NCBI GenBank assembly: GCA_040756375.1
Contig: JBFLZC010000004.1
Span: 124,001-188,000, forward strand
Direction: 5' to 3'
From: VGSG01 sp040756375
GTDB taxonomy: Bacteria; Desulfobacterota; Desulfomonilia; Desulfomonilales; Desulfomonilaceae
Length of the DNA stretch: 64,000 bases
Shown piece after piece: positions 26,469 to 35,250 of the stretch (its first letter is position 1; each line of letters starts with the position of its first letter). Both the position numbers and the translations under genes were made by a program. The notes beneath the pieces were generated by a model that worked only from the letters and a program-made list of their open reading frames with translations, made no database searches and was not told the origin of the DNA.

Positions 26469-27369
26469 TATTTCTCTGAGTGTTCAAGCCCAGGACGGGC
26501 ATTGCTTTGATCTGCGCGTGCGGCGCGAGGTCACAGAGCATCCGGCGGCCGTAGTTCTCTGCTTGCCGGGTATGGGCGTCCCGGGGGCTTTTTATCAACC
26601 GCTCGCGAAGGCGCTGGGCTCTGAGGACGTTGCGGTGGCGCTGATGGATCTCCGTGGGGTAGGCAGTAGCTCGGTCCGAGCCTCTCGGAAGAGGGATTTC
26701 GGATATTATGAGATCATCGCATATGATATTCCGGGTGCTGTAGCTGAGTTACAACGACGATTCCCTTCGGCCGCGATCTTTTTGCTCGGCCACAGCATGG
26801 GCGGGCAACTGATCTGTCTTTCGGCCAGCAGCCGGCTCCCTGACATCGCGGGCATAATTCTGATGGCCAGCGGGACCGTGTACCACCGCGCGTGGGACTT
26901 CCCATACAACGTGGGCACGCACGTCTTTCAGCTGCTTATCCCCCTGGTGGCGCGGCTCTGGGGATACTTCCCGGGGGCACGGCTGGGCTTCGGTTGGAGA
27001 GAAGCTCGTCGACAGCTCCGGGACTGGTCTTATCAGGGCCGGACAGGGCGTTATAAGGTGGTCGGCTGCAATTGCGACTTGGAGCGACTCCTGTCCGCAC
27101 TTGCTGTTCCAGTCTTGGCGATTTCGTTCACGCAGGATTTCTACGCGCCTCCGCGGTCCGTCGATCATTTATTGGGTAAGCTGAAAGCAGCGGAGATCAC
27201 CCGGGAGCTGCTTGATCCTGCGGACTTGGGTTTGAAGCGAGATAGTCACTTTGGATGGGTAAAACGCGCGGAGCTGTTCAGTCCACGGATACGTGGGTGG
27301 GTGCGGAGTGTGCTGGCCGGGGAACGCACGCCGCGTGACGGCTCCCGCGCACCGGAAGAAGGAGCATGA
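26452..27369 (+). CDS. Alpha/beta hydrolase
   Basis: The 305-aa protein has the serine-hydrolase nucleophile elbow LLGHSMGGQL near residue 115, an acid Asp in SFTQDFYAPP and the catalytic His in DSHFGW, so the triad is complete. LCLPGMGVPGAFYQPL provides the oxyanion loop. A lid-like insertion lies at 150-200. No signal peptide, so cytoplasmic. It overlaps the upstream GT39-like gene (17 bp) and the downstream secreted-protein gene (ATGA, 4 bp), which argues for translational coupling in one operon. The substrate is unknown. Confidence 0.85.
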   Translation: MMELVDISLSVQAQDGHCFDLRVRREVTEHPAAVVLCLPGMGVPGAFYQPLAKALGSEDVAVALMDLRGVGSSSVRASRKRDFGYYEIIAYDIPGAVAELQRRFPSAAIFLLGHSMGGQLICLSASSRLPDIAGIILMASGTVYHRAWDFPYNVGTHVFQLLIPLVARLWGYFPGARLGFGWREARRQLRDWSYQGRTGRYKVVGCNCDLERLLSALAVPVLAISFTQDFYAPPRSVDHLLGKLKAAEITRELLDPADLGLKRDSHFGWVKRAELFSPRIRGWVRSVLAGERTPRDGSRAPEEGA

Positions 27370-28019
27370 ACATGCGTGAAAGAACGCTCTTCGTATGTCT
27401 GGCAGCGATCTTAGCGGCTTTGACCTTGACGATCGCACCCGTGGCTTTTGCCGAGAATGCTCAAAAAGGGTCGCAACTGATGGCCTCGGACCCAGGCCCC
27501 GGGGATAAAGAGCGATCTGAAAGGCAAGATGCCCCCTCAGCCGCCGCGAAACCGGACGAGGTCGAGCAGCTCAAGCAGAAGATCCTCGATATGCAAAACA
27601 AGGGGAAGCTTGGGTTTCGAAAGGTGGTCCCATGCAGTTCGGTGGAAGGGTACGGGGTCTATGCCCCTCTCAAACCCGGAGAGCCTGTCACCAGAGTAAT
27701 CTTCTACTTCGAGCCACAGAATGTCAGCACCTTGATAAGTGGAGACCGATACGTCATCGACCTTGCAGTGGACCTCTTTATTATGGACGCGACAGGAAAG
27801 GTGCTAGGCGGGAAAGAGAATATGCTGAAGCTTAGCCGAGTATCTCACTCTCCTGTTCTGGACGTGTTCTACAAAATGGACTTGAAAGTGAAAGAGCCCC
27901 TGAAGCAGGACTTGATGGTGAAAACGGTGCTCAGAGACAATATCAAGAACGAAACTGTCTCAGCGACCTATCGGTTGAACGTGGGTTCAAAGGGCCAGAA
28001 ACTCCTTGACAGGATTTGA
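27366..28019 (+). CDS. Exported hypothetical protein
   Basis: The 217-aa protein starts with a signal peptide (MNMRERTLFVCLAAILAALTLTIAPVAFA). A charged linker (30-70) follows, then a probable beta-sandwich (FRKVVPCSSVEGYGVYAPLKPGEPVTRVIFYFEPQNV... through VSATYRLNVG). It overlaps the hydrolase gene by 4 bp. I recognise no named family, though the pattern is like small periplasmic proteins of Desulfobacterota and Planctomycetes. Confidence 0.6.
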   Translation: MNMRERTLFVCLAAILAALTLTIAPVAFAENAQKGSQLMASDPGPGDKERSERQDAPSAAAKPDEVEQLKQKILDMQNKGKLGFRKVVPCSSVEGYGVYAPLKPGEPVTRVIFYFEPQNVSTLISGDRYVIDLAVDLFIMDATGKVLGGKENMLKLSRVSHSPVLDVFYKMDLKVKEPLKQDLMVKTVLRDNIKNETVSATYRLNVGSKGQKLLDRI

Positions 28020-28180
28020 CGAGGAAGGTACGCATTAATTTTGGCCTTTCAGTCCAAGTCGGAATCACTATTGCAATCATTTGATAGGACTGGACCTCAA
28101 ATCCAAATCGCCGCGTAAACAGAGAAGAAATGTGGGGGAGGCTCAACGCCCTGGCCCCACGCAAGGAGAAATGACCGCTC

Positions 28181-28489
28181 ATGAGAAACAAAGATTCGCA
28201 GCCGGCCGTGCCTCCGCCTCCACCGGGAGTGCCTGCAAGGGTTCTTTCCCCGCAAATGAGCATCTACTATGCGAATTGCGCAATGGTAGCAACCAGCCCC
28301 AGAGACGTGTCACTCTACTTTGGCAGATTGATGCCGACTCAGGATGAGCAGGGCGGGCAACGCCTGGCCGAGATGTACGAACGGCAGGTGTACATGACGA
28401 TCGAGCAGGCGGAAGACCTGGCACGGATTTTGGCTCAGACAGTCGATCGCTTTCGTTCGATGAGAACCCCCAAAGAGCCTGATGCCTGA
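28181..28489 (+). CDS. DUF3467-like protein
   Basis: The 102-aa protein has a Pro-rich start (PAVPPPPPGVPAR) and a domain reading MSIYYANCAMVATSPRDVSLYFG... then YMTIEQAEDLARILAQTVDRF. This matches the DUF3467 pattern (Y-x-N-x-x-x-(6-8)-D-x-x-x-x-F-G and a C-terminal 'L-x-x-x-I' helix). AGGAG lies about 13 bp upstream of ATG 28181, a long spacing. The function of the family is unknown. Confidence 0.65.
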   Translation: MRNKDSQPAVPPPPPGVPARVLSPQMSIYYANCAMVATSPRDVSLYFGRLMPTQDEQGGQRLAEMYERQVYMTIEQAEDLARILAQTVDRFRSMRTPKEPDA

Positions 28490-29101
28490 TGCGTTCAGGG
28501 ACCGGCAAGATGCCGGTCCTACTATCACTCGTGCCGGGCGTATCCATTCAGTTGCCGGCGGGAGCGCTCGCTTGACCGTGTCATCGCGAGGGGTGAATGG
28601 CGGGAGAGGCTTCCAGTCTGTCTATTGGGAGTGACCGGCAATCCCGCCATTCAGCGCGGAACGGCCCCAGCCGCAATTTCTTCTTGTACCGATGAAGGAT
28701 TGCTTCGTCCGGCATCCTGCTGGACTCGCAATGACACATTCGGCTCGGACCCGCGGCCCCACGTGGCGGAATAGTCACTGCCGTGAACTTTTTCCTGTTT
28801 ACTTCTCTCGCCTGGTGCTAGTATGGATGTGCGCTTTACGGCCAAGAAATAGGTAAGGGCCGCCTTTCATCACAACCTGGGGGGAATTCTTGAGACCTCA
28901 ATCCAGTTTCTTCCTCTCAGTGTTCGAGAGGAAGGGGGGACGCTCCAGGGCACCGCACCACGGTTCGTTTCGTGAGTGCAACGCTCGTAGCTCGTTCCTT
29001 TCTCGAATGCCTTCTGGCTCGCTCCGGGTATTTCGGTGACGAAATGAGCCGGCGAAGCTCAATTATGTTGTTCTGTCAGCACTCAATCTGAGGGTTATGT
29101 C
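28490..29101. other. Gene-free region before the TPR-CHAT gene
   Basis: This 612-bp region holds copy C of the composite repeat (listed separately) and, at about 28495-28525, a short GACCGGCAAGATGCCGGTCC hairpin. From 28800 onward it probably carries the promoter of the TPR-CHAT gene. A weak candidate is TTTACT (28798) with TAGTAT (28819), but the 15-bp spacing is poor. Confidence 0.4.
28579..28736. repeat. 158-bp composite repeat (copy C)
   Basis: The termini TGTCATCGCGAG and CTCGCAATGACA are inverted repeats, shared with copies A (10533) and B (19745). The middle differs from the other two, so the ends are the conserved part, as expected of a non-autonomous mobile element. Confidence 0.7.
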
Positions 29102-32100
29102 ATGAATACCAGGCTGTTCGTCTACTGGCTGCTCGTTCTTGGGGTGGCTCTGTCCTTGCCTCTTAGCTCACTCCGGGTTGAAGCGGACGTCAAGGAAGCC
29201 CTCGCACTCAACCAAGAGGGCGAGAAATCGCTACAGCAGGGCAAGTACACGGAAGCCCTGGAGACGTTTCGCAAGATGTCTGAGCAGTGCGGTTCGCACC
29301 AGTATTGCAGAGGAGTGGCCGCTTTCTACCAGGGACGAACGCACGCGGAGCTTGCGAAGTATGACGACGCCCTGAAATTCTTTGATGAGGCCGAACAGAT
29401 CTTCATCCAGCTTAATAAAGAGAACGAGAAGGCCATGGTCCTTGCAGGCCGGGGTAGTGTGCTTGCGGGCCGTGGGGATTACAAGGGGGCGAGGGATCTG
29501 TTTGCGAAAGCTGAGGCGACGTTCACGGAAAAGAAGAACTCGAAGGAGCTCTACTCCCTCTACAACAACATAGCTGTGGTCCTCGCGTACATGTGTGACT
29601 TCGATCAGGCACTTGCTTACTTGGAAAAGGCCCAAGAACTTGTCGCCGGATCTGATGACCCGAAGATTACCGGATCGCTCAACGTCAACCGCGGGCTGGT
29701 CTTCTCCAAGCGACAGGATTACGAGAAGGCCCTGGCGGCGTACGACCGGGCACTGAAGAGTTACCAGACCCTGGGCAACCTCAAGAGCTTGTCCATTCTT
29801 CTCAACAACGTGGGCTATATCCATGAAGCCCGTTCCGAATACGCCAAGGCTCTGGAGAAACACGAGGAATCACTGAAACTAGCCCGAGAGGTCAAGGACC
29901 CATGGTGCGAATCTCTCGCTTTGAACAACATCGGGTGCGTCCAGTTGAAAAGAGGGGACTACCAGGCGGCGAAACAGGCTTACGAAGGGGCCCTCAAGAT
30001 CAGAAACGAGCTGGGCATAAAGCATTTTGCCGCGGAGAGTCTCAATAACTTGGGGCTGGTTTGGTTGGCGTATGCCGATTACCCGCGAGCATTCGCGTGT
30101 TTCGATCAATGCCGTGAAGCTTGTGACTTAATGGCTTCACCATCGGGCCGGGCGTGGGCGCTGCACAACATGGCCTTTCTCCTCAAGGACCAGGGGAAGT
30201 TCAAAGAATCCCTGACTTGCTCCGAGGACGCGGCCAGGATCGCACAGCAGATTGGCGATAAGAGGCTTGAGGCCACGGCGATCTTACGCCTAGGCAACCT
30301 TTACGAGTATCAGGGCTGGTTTGACAAGGCTCTGGAGAATTACCGGAAGGCCGCGGAGATCCAACAAACGATCGAGGACTGGAATTTCCGAAGTAATACC
30401 ATTGCGGACGCGGCCAATATCTTGACCCGCAGCGGAGAGTTCGACGATGCCGAGGTCTACTTCCAGGAAGCCATCAAACTCAAGCGCAAGATCGGCGCAC
30501 CTGCGGGTGAGCTCTTGTGCAAATTTGCGCTCTTCTATCTGGAAAAGGACCGATACGCGGGACTGCGACGCGAGAAAGGCGAGAAAGGAGATCAGCAGCG
30601 AGCCGCAGACCTGGCAAAGGCGTCGGAACAACTCAGCCTCGCCGAAAAGGAGATCAAACCCGATCAAAGGAACGATCTGATGCTTCTGACCTACGTCAAG
30701 GGCCGGTTCCTTCGGGAGAAGGACCTTCAGGGAGCGGTGAGCGAGTTCGCGAAATTGAAGGAGCAGGCGGAGCAAGCAGGGGTTCGCAAATTCTCTTTCC
30801 TGGCCGCGGTAGGAGCCGGTTTGGCCCATGAACAGCTCACAAATTGGCAAGAAGCCAAGAGTTCTTTCAAGCAAGCGGTGGAATACGCGGAATACATACG
30901 CAAGACCCTCGATGAGGATGCCAAGCTCGCTTTTCTCGACGGGGAAGAAATCCTGGGCGTAAAGCATATCCTACCATACGAAGGCCTGGCCAGGGTCTTG
31001 ATGAAGAAAGGTGAGAATGCCGCGTCCTTTACTACTGCGGAGTACACCAAAGCACGAGCCTTTTCAGAGTCATTGGCCCGACGGTGGGAGAACCCCTCTT
31101 TCGATGTGCCGGTGGAGACTATCAAACGGGACGCGGATCTGAACAACAGGCTTGCGGCACTGATGAAAGGGCTGGACAAAGCCCATGAGGCTGGGGCTCA
31201 GGAGGCCGTCCAGTCGTTCAAGATAGAGATCGCGGCACTTGAGGGGCAGTTCTCTCGACATGTTGAAGAGCTCCGTCGAAGCTACCCGCTCTTCGCAGGA
31301 TCGAAATATCCCGGTCCTCTCGAACTGGGGCACAGTGCGCTTCGGGATCAGGAGTGGATGCTGGCGTACGACGTTACCGAGACGGGCATATTGGTATATC
31401 TGAGTCAGGGAAAGCGCCTGGTCAAGAGTCTGTTCAAGCCCATATCCCGCGATGATCTTGATGCGCTGGTGCGCACATTTCGTGCTCCTTTGGAGATTCA
31501 CCAGGGCGATGAAGATCCCATGGGAAAGCTAAAATCTTTTGACCTGGGCTCAGGAAAGACGCTCGCGGACATTGTGTTGGGCGAGATCCTCGTTGATCTG
31601 CCTGCCGGCATGCCGGTGATTGTGGTGCCGGATGACTCACTCGGGGTGGTACCCTTTGAAATGCTGGTGCTCAATGACACGGGCAAGTTGGTGGAAAAAG
31701 GCGAGATCCCGGTTGTTACGGGCGCTGAATTCTTTGGAGACCGTAATCCCATCTCCTACTATCAGTCGGTTACCGCACTCACTCTAAGCCGTACACTGGG
31801 CAAGAAGAAAGACCCTTCCGATCGGCTGCTCGTCGTGGCTGATCCGGTTTTCCAACAGCGTGACGCTCGCGCAGGCGCGCTTGGTCAGGACACACGCCTG
31901 GCCCAAGCGGACGCAGCGTTCAGCACAACGCTAATGACTGCCCTGGAGGGCGGCGAGCAGGGCTCGTTTTCGTTCAACAGGCTTCCGCTCACGGGTGAGC
32001 TGGCTGAAGGGCTTCAGGAGATGTTCCAGGGCAAGTCTGAGATGTACGTGGGACTCGATGCAAGCAAGAAGACATTCATCCAGGAGTTGGCGCCTGAACT

Positions 32101-32548
32101 GGATCGGTACGGCAGGATGGTCTTCGCGACTCACGGGTTTTTCAGCAGGCAGTGCCCTCATTTCCGTGAGCCGATCCTCGTTCTGACGCTGGTGCCCGTA
32201 GGCACGGACGGCTTCCTGCGGATGAGTGAAGTGATGGGCCTGAAGATCAATTCGGACGTGGTTGCGCTCACCGCGTGCCAGACGGGCCTGGGCAAGCACG
32301 TTTCCGGCGAAGGCACCATGGGCATGGGCAGGGCGTTCCAGTATGCGGGCGCTCGCGCGGTGCTCATGTCACTGTGGAGTGTGTCCGAGGAGGCATCGGT
32401 CCAGCTCGTGGAAACCTTCTTCACACACCTCAAAGAGGGTAAGAGCAAGCTCGATGCCATGAAGCTGGCAAGGGAGAAGGTTCGCAAGGACGGGTACGAT
32501 CACCCGTTCTTCTGGGCTCCCTTCATCCTAGTGGGTGAAGTGAACTAG
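29102..32548 (+). CDS. Exported TPR-CHAT caspase-like protease
   Basis: The 1148-aa protein has a signal peptide (MNTRLFVYWLLVLGVALSLPLSS). At least ten tetratricopeptide repeats follow (about 33-520, recurring LYNNIAVVLAY/LNNVGYIHEARSEYAKALEKHEE units), then a helical linker and a C-terminal CHAT domain (about 780-1147). The caspase-type dyad is intact: His1011 in FATHGFF and Cys1059 in LTACQTG, with GEGTMGMGRAFQYAGARAVLMSLWSV after it. CHAT proteases with TPRs act in bacterial signalling and cell-suicide systems (e.g. Craspase), but the secreted form here must act in the periplasm. A CHAT-less paralogue lies downstream. Confidence 0.92.
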   Translation: MNTRLFVYWLLVLGVALSLPLSSLRVEADVKEALALNQEGEKSLQQGKYTEALETFRKMSEQCGSHQYCRGVAAFYQGRTHAELAKYDDALKFFDEAEQIFIQLNKENEKAMVLAGRGSVLAGRGDYKGARDLFAKAEATFTEKKNSKELYSLYNNIAVVLAYMCDFDQALAYLEKAQELVAGSDDPKITGSLNVNRGLVFSKRQDYEKALAAYDRALKSYQTLGNLKSLSILLNNVGYIHEARSEYAKALEKHEESLKLAREVKDPWCESLALNNIGCVQLKRGDYQAAKQAYEGALKIRNELGIKHFAAESLNNLGLVWLAYADYPRAFACFDQCREACDLMASPSGRAWALHNMAFLLKDQGKFKESLTCSEDAARIAQQIGDKRLEATAILRLGNLYEYQGWFDKALENYRKAAEIQQTIEDWNFRSNTIADAANILTRSGEFDDAEVYFQEAIKLKRKIGAPAGELLCKFALFYLEKDRYAGLRREKGEKGDQQRAADLAKASEQLSLAEKEIKPDQRNDLMLLTYVKGRFLREKDLQGAVSEFAKLKEQAEQAGVRKFSFLAAVGAGLAHEQLTNWQEAKSSFKQAVEYAEYIRKTLDEDAKLAFLDGEEILGVKHILPYEGLARVLMKKGENAASFTTAEYTKARAFSESLARRWENPSFDVPVETIKRDADLNNRLAALMKGLDKAHEAGAQEAVQSFKIEIAALEGQFSRHVEELRRSYPLFAGSKYPGPLELGHSALRDQEWMLAYDVTETGILVYLSQGKRLVKSLFKPISRDDLDALVRTFRAPLEIHQGDEDPMGKLKSFDLGSGKTLADIVLGEILVDLPAGMPVIVVPDDSLGVVPFEMLVLNDTGKLVEKGEIPVVTGAEFFGDRNPISYYQSVTALTLSRTLGKKKDPSDRLLVVADPVFQQRDARAGALGQDTRLAQADAAFSTTLMTALEGGEQGSFSFNRLPLTGELAEGLQEMFQGKSEMYVGLDASKKTFIQELAPELDRYGRMVFATHGFFSRQCPHFREPILVLTLVPVGTDGFLRMSEVMGLKINSDVVALTACQTGLGKHVSGEGTMGMGRAFQYAGARAVLMSLWSVSEEASVQLVETFFTHLKEGKSKLDAMKLAREKVRKDGYDHPFFWAPFILVGEVN

Positions 32549-32727
32549 AGGCCACAGCAAGAGCTACGAGACCCATACAGACGTGAGAGAGAACTCTTTC
32601 CGTGATGCCCGAGGATTCCAAGAGGCCGGGTATCTGGGTTATGAAGTGAGGCTGTTTGTGCGACAACGCGCCCTGGCGCCGAAGGCGGCGAGGGTGCCAC
32701 AGGACAGGAGTTTTTGGGGAAGGGGCC

Positions 32728-32760
32728 GGGAAACCCCTTTTTGCCAAAAAGGGGTTTCCC
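32728..32760. repeat. Perfect 15-bp stem hairpin repeat
   Basis: GGGAAACCCCTTTTT and AAAAAGGGGTTTCCC surround a 3-nt loop. It lies about 180 bp past the TPR-CHAT stop. It resembles the hairpin beside the assembly gap (52653-52680), and both are framed by TTTTGGGG / CCAAAAA-like flanks, so they belong to one repeat family. It may also act as a terminator. Confidence 0.65.
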
Positions 32761-33123
32761 GGGATCCTCCATTCCGCCCTAAATGCCAATAACTCTACGG
32801 TATCAGGCGCCCTGGGTGCCGTTGGCTCCGCCGAGCAGTACCGCGCCGGACATGGTGAATCCCTCATCTTCTTGGGGTTCCGCGGAGCGGGTGCCGAAGA
32901 GCACGATGAACACGGAGGCCAGGAACGTTTTGGATATGAAGCGCAACCTGTCCATGTAGGCTTCACCGTGTCAGAAGAGATTGTTTCCCAACGCCTCTTC
33001 CAGCGCAGACGCGGGTAACACGGTGGATCTTAAGGACGCGTTGGTCCCATGTCAAGCGCTAAGAAGGCCGGATACACGCATTTGGTTTTGCGGAGGAGGA
33101 ATCGCAGTCAATGGGCGGAAATC

Positions 33124-33195
33124 CGTCATTCCGGCGGAAGCCGGAATCCAGGTTCTTCAATATTTCCTGGACCCCGGCTTTCGCCGGGGTGACGG
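33124..33195. repeat. 72-nt double-hairpin repeat
   Basis: This has the same architecture as 9763-9867. Read in reverse complement it is almost identical to 50035-50105 (only a handful of differences over 72 nt), showing recent dispersal of one element in both orientations. Confidence 0.8.
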
Positions 33196-33318
33196 CATTG
33201 CCCCTTGGGATTTTCCTTCAGCCGAACGCATCGCTCGGCATAAGTGAAAGCATGTGACAGCAATCAAGGATTCAGTTACGCGGGGCAAAAGCAAAGCCCC
33301 ACTATTCGGAGGGTGACA

Positions 33319-35232
33319 ATGCGCGACCGCCTGAAGTTCATCGCATCAGCTTTGTTGGCCTACCCGCTTTTTCGGCTGAGTGGTGCATCTCCTGCGTGGG
33401 CGGGCAATTTGCCCCGTGCGCGTGAGCTTAACAAACGCGGCGAAAGACTCCTGGAAACAGGCCAATACACGGACGCGATCATCGTGTTCAATAACATGCG
33501 GGAAGCGTGCGCAGACAAGGCCTACTGCAAGGGTGTGGCCGCATACTATCTCGGACGGGCCAATCTCGAAATGGCCGAGTACGACAAAGCAGTCCAGCAT
33601 TTCCGCGAAGCCGAAGCCGTCTTCGACAAACTCAAGAAGGACAACGAACGGGCCACCGTTGTCCAGGCGAGGGCAAGGATACTGGCCGAACAGAGCCAAT
33701 ATAAGGAATCGATGGATTTGTATGGCGACGCGGGGAGTGTATTCCTGAAGTTCAGGAATACAGGGGCGCTTTTCGAGATGTTCAACAGCACCGGCGCAAT
33801 TCAAGCGTACAAGGGCCTTTACAACGAATGTCTGGAATGCCTTGGAGTAGCCAATCGGCTCTTGCCGCCAAAAGCTGACCCGCGGCAACTGGCTGTTTTG
33901 AACAACAACACCGGGCTCGCACACATGATGAAACAGGAATACGGCATAGCGGAGCAATCTTTCAAGAAGGCTCTGGAGCAATTCAACAAATATGGAGATC
34001 GAAAAGGTATTGCCACAGCATTAAACAACTTGGCGTTCATTTATGAGGCGCGATCAGAGTACCCAGCGGCGTTGAGAGCCCAGACCAAATCACTGGAAAT
34101 AGCAAAAGAGATCAATGACGTACGCGGCCAGGCCCTTGCGCTGAATAACCTGGGCAACATCAAGCTTCGCACCGGGAATTACAAAGAGGCGCGCGAATCG
34201 TACCAGACATCTTTGGTAATTACCGAAGGCCGCGGGATGAAGCAGTTTGCGGCTGAAACGCTCAACAACTTGGGCCTGGTCAGCGTTGTGCGAGGCGAGT
34301 ACGCCCGAGCGATCGAAACCTTCAAGCGATCCCATCACATGGCCACCGAAGTGGGTGCGCTTACGAGCCAGGCCTGGGCGCTGCACAACATGGGCTTCAT
34401 CTTCAAAGACCAGGGAAACTTGAACGATTCACGCACATGCGCGGACAACGCGGTTCAAATCGGCGTCAAGACGGGAAATCGCAAGCTGGAAGCCGCTGCA
34501 GCCCAGAGGCGCGGAAACCTGAGAGAATATGTTGGCCAGTTCGACGATGCATCGACGGATTACAAGCTGGCCGCACGGCTGCAAAAGGTAACCCAGGACT
34601 CGTACTTCCGGAGCATCACCATGCTCGATCTTGCCAACGACCTTCTTCGCAAGGGCCACAGCGAGCCCGCGTTGAAATACTATCGTGATGCTCTCAGAAT
34701 TCGGCGATCCATTGGCGCTCCATACGGCGAATTCGCGTGCAGAATGGTCATCTTCTATGTGGAAAGAGGAGGGTACTCACAGAAAGGATCTGCTCCAGAC
34801 TCGGCAGAATCCCGCGCGGAGCGAAAGGAAGACCTGAACAGAGCTCGAAAGGCGCTCGAAGTGGCCACGAATCTAGTACCCGCGGACCAAGTGGCCGAGA
34901 CGCTTTTGCTGACCTATGCCAGGGCCCGTCTTCTGCTGGAAGAGGAACCGGACAAGGCGGTGGCGGAGTTCACCAAGCTGGGATCTGCCGCGAAGTCAGC
35001 AGCAATCCCCAGGTACGAATACCTCGCGTCAGTAGGGCTGGGGCTCGCGTACGAAAAGCTCCAAAAGACCAGCCTCGCAAGGACATTCTTCCAGGCCGCG
35101 GCTGACTACGTGGATTCGATTTGGAAATCTCTTGACGAGAAGACCCGGCAGACTTTCCCGGAAGGGGAACAGATCCTGGGGATCAAGAACAAACTTGCCA
35201 AGGAACACCTGCAACGGATGGGGTCAGCCTAG
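33319..35232 (+). CDS. Exported TPR protein, CHAT-less paralogue
   Basis: The 637-aa protein has a signal peptide (MRDRLKFIASALLAYPLFRLSGASPAWA) and about ten TPRs that align along the whole N-terminal half of the TPR-CHAT protein upstream (shared ALETLNNLGLV-type and ARSEYPAAL-type units). It ends at LPE-G-EQILGIKNKLAKEHLQRMGSA, the point where the paralogue reads DGEEILGVKHILPYEGLARVL and continues into the CHAT domain. GGAGGGTG precedes ATG 33319. It looks like a scaffold or decoy derived by duplication and loss of the protease. Confidence 0.85.
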   Translation: MRDRLKFIASALLAYPLFRLSGASPAWAGNLPRARELNKRGERLLETGQYTDAIIVFNNMREACADKAYCKGVAAYYLGRANLEMAEYDKAVQHFREAEAVFDKLKKDNERATVVQARARILAEQSQYKESMDLYGDAGSVFLKFRNTGALFEMFNSTGAIQAYKGLYNECLECLGVANRLLPPKADPRQLAVLNNNTGLAHMMKQEYGIAEQSFKKALEQFNKYGDRKGIATALNNLAFIYEARSEYPAALRAQTKSLEIAKEINDVRGQALALNNLGNIKLRTGNYKEARESYQTSLVITEGRGMKQFAAETLNNLGLVSVVRGEYARAIETFKRSHHMATEVGALTSQAWALHNMGFIFKDQGNLNDSRTCADNAVQIGVKTGNRKLEAAAAQRRGNLREYVGQFDDASTDYKLAARLQKVTQDSYFRSITMLDLANDLLRKGHSEPALKYYRDALRIRRSIGAPYGEFACRMVIFYVERGGYSQKGSAPDSAESRAERKEDLNRARKALEVATNLVPADQVAETLLLTYARARLLLEEEPDKAVAEFTKLGSAAKSAAIPRYEYLASVGLGLAYEKLQKTSLARTFFQAAADYVDSIWKSLDEKTRQTFPEGEQILGIKNKLAKEHLQRMGSA

Positions 35233-35250
35233 AATAGACTGAGAGCAAGT

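Larger units (their letters stand above)
32549..33318. other. Gene-free spacer between TPR paralogues
   Basis: No supported gene is seen in this 770-bp region. It contains a perfect hairpin at 32728-32760 and a double-hairpin repeat at 33124-33195 (both listed). It separates two paralogous TPR genes, so the second may have its own promoter. Confidence 0.45.
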
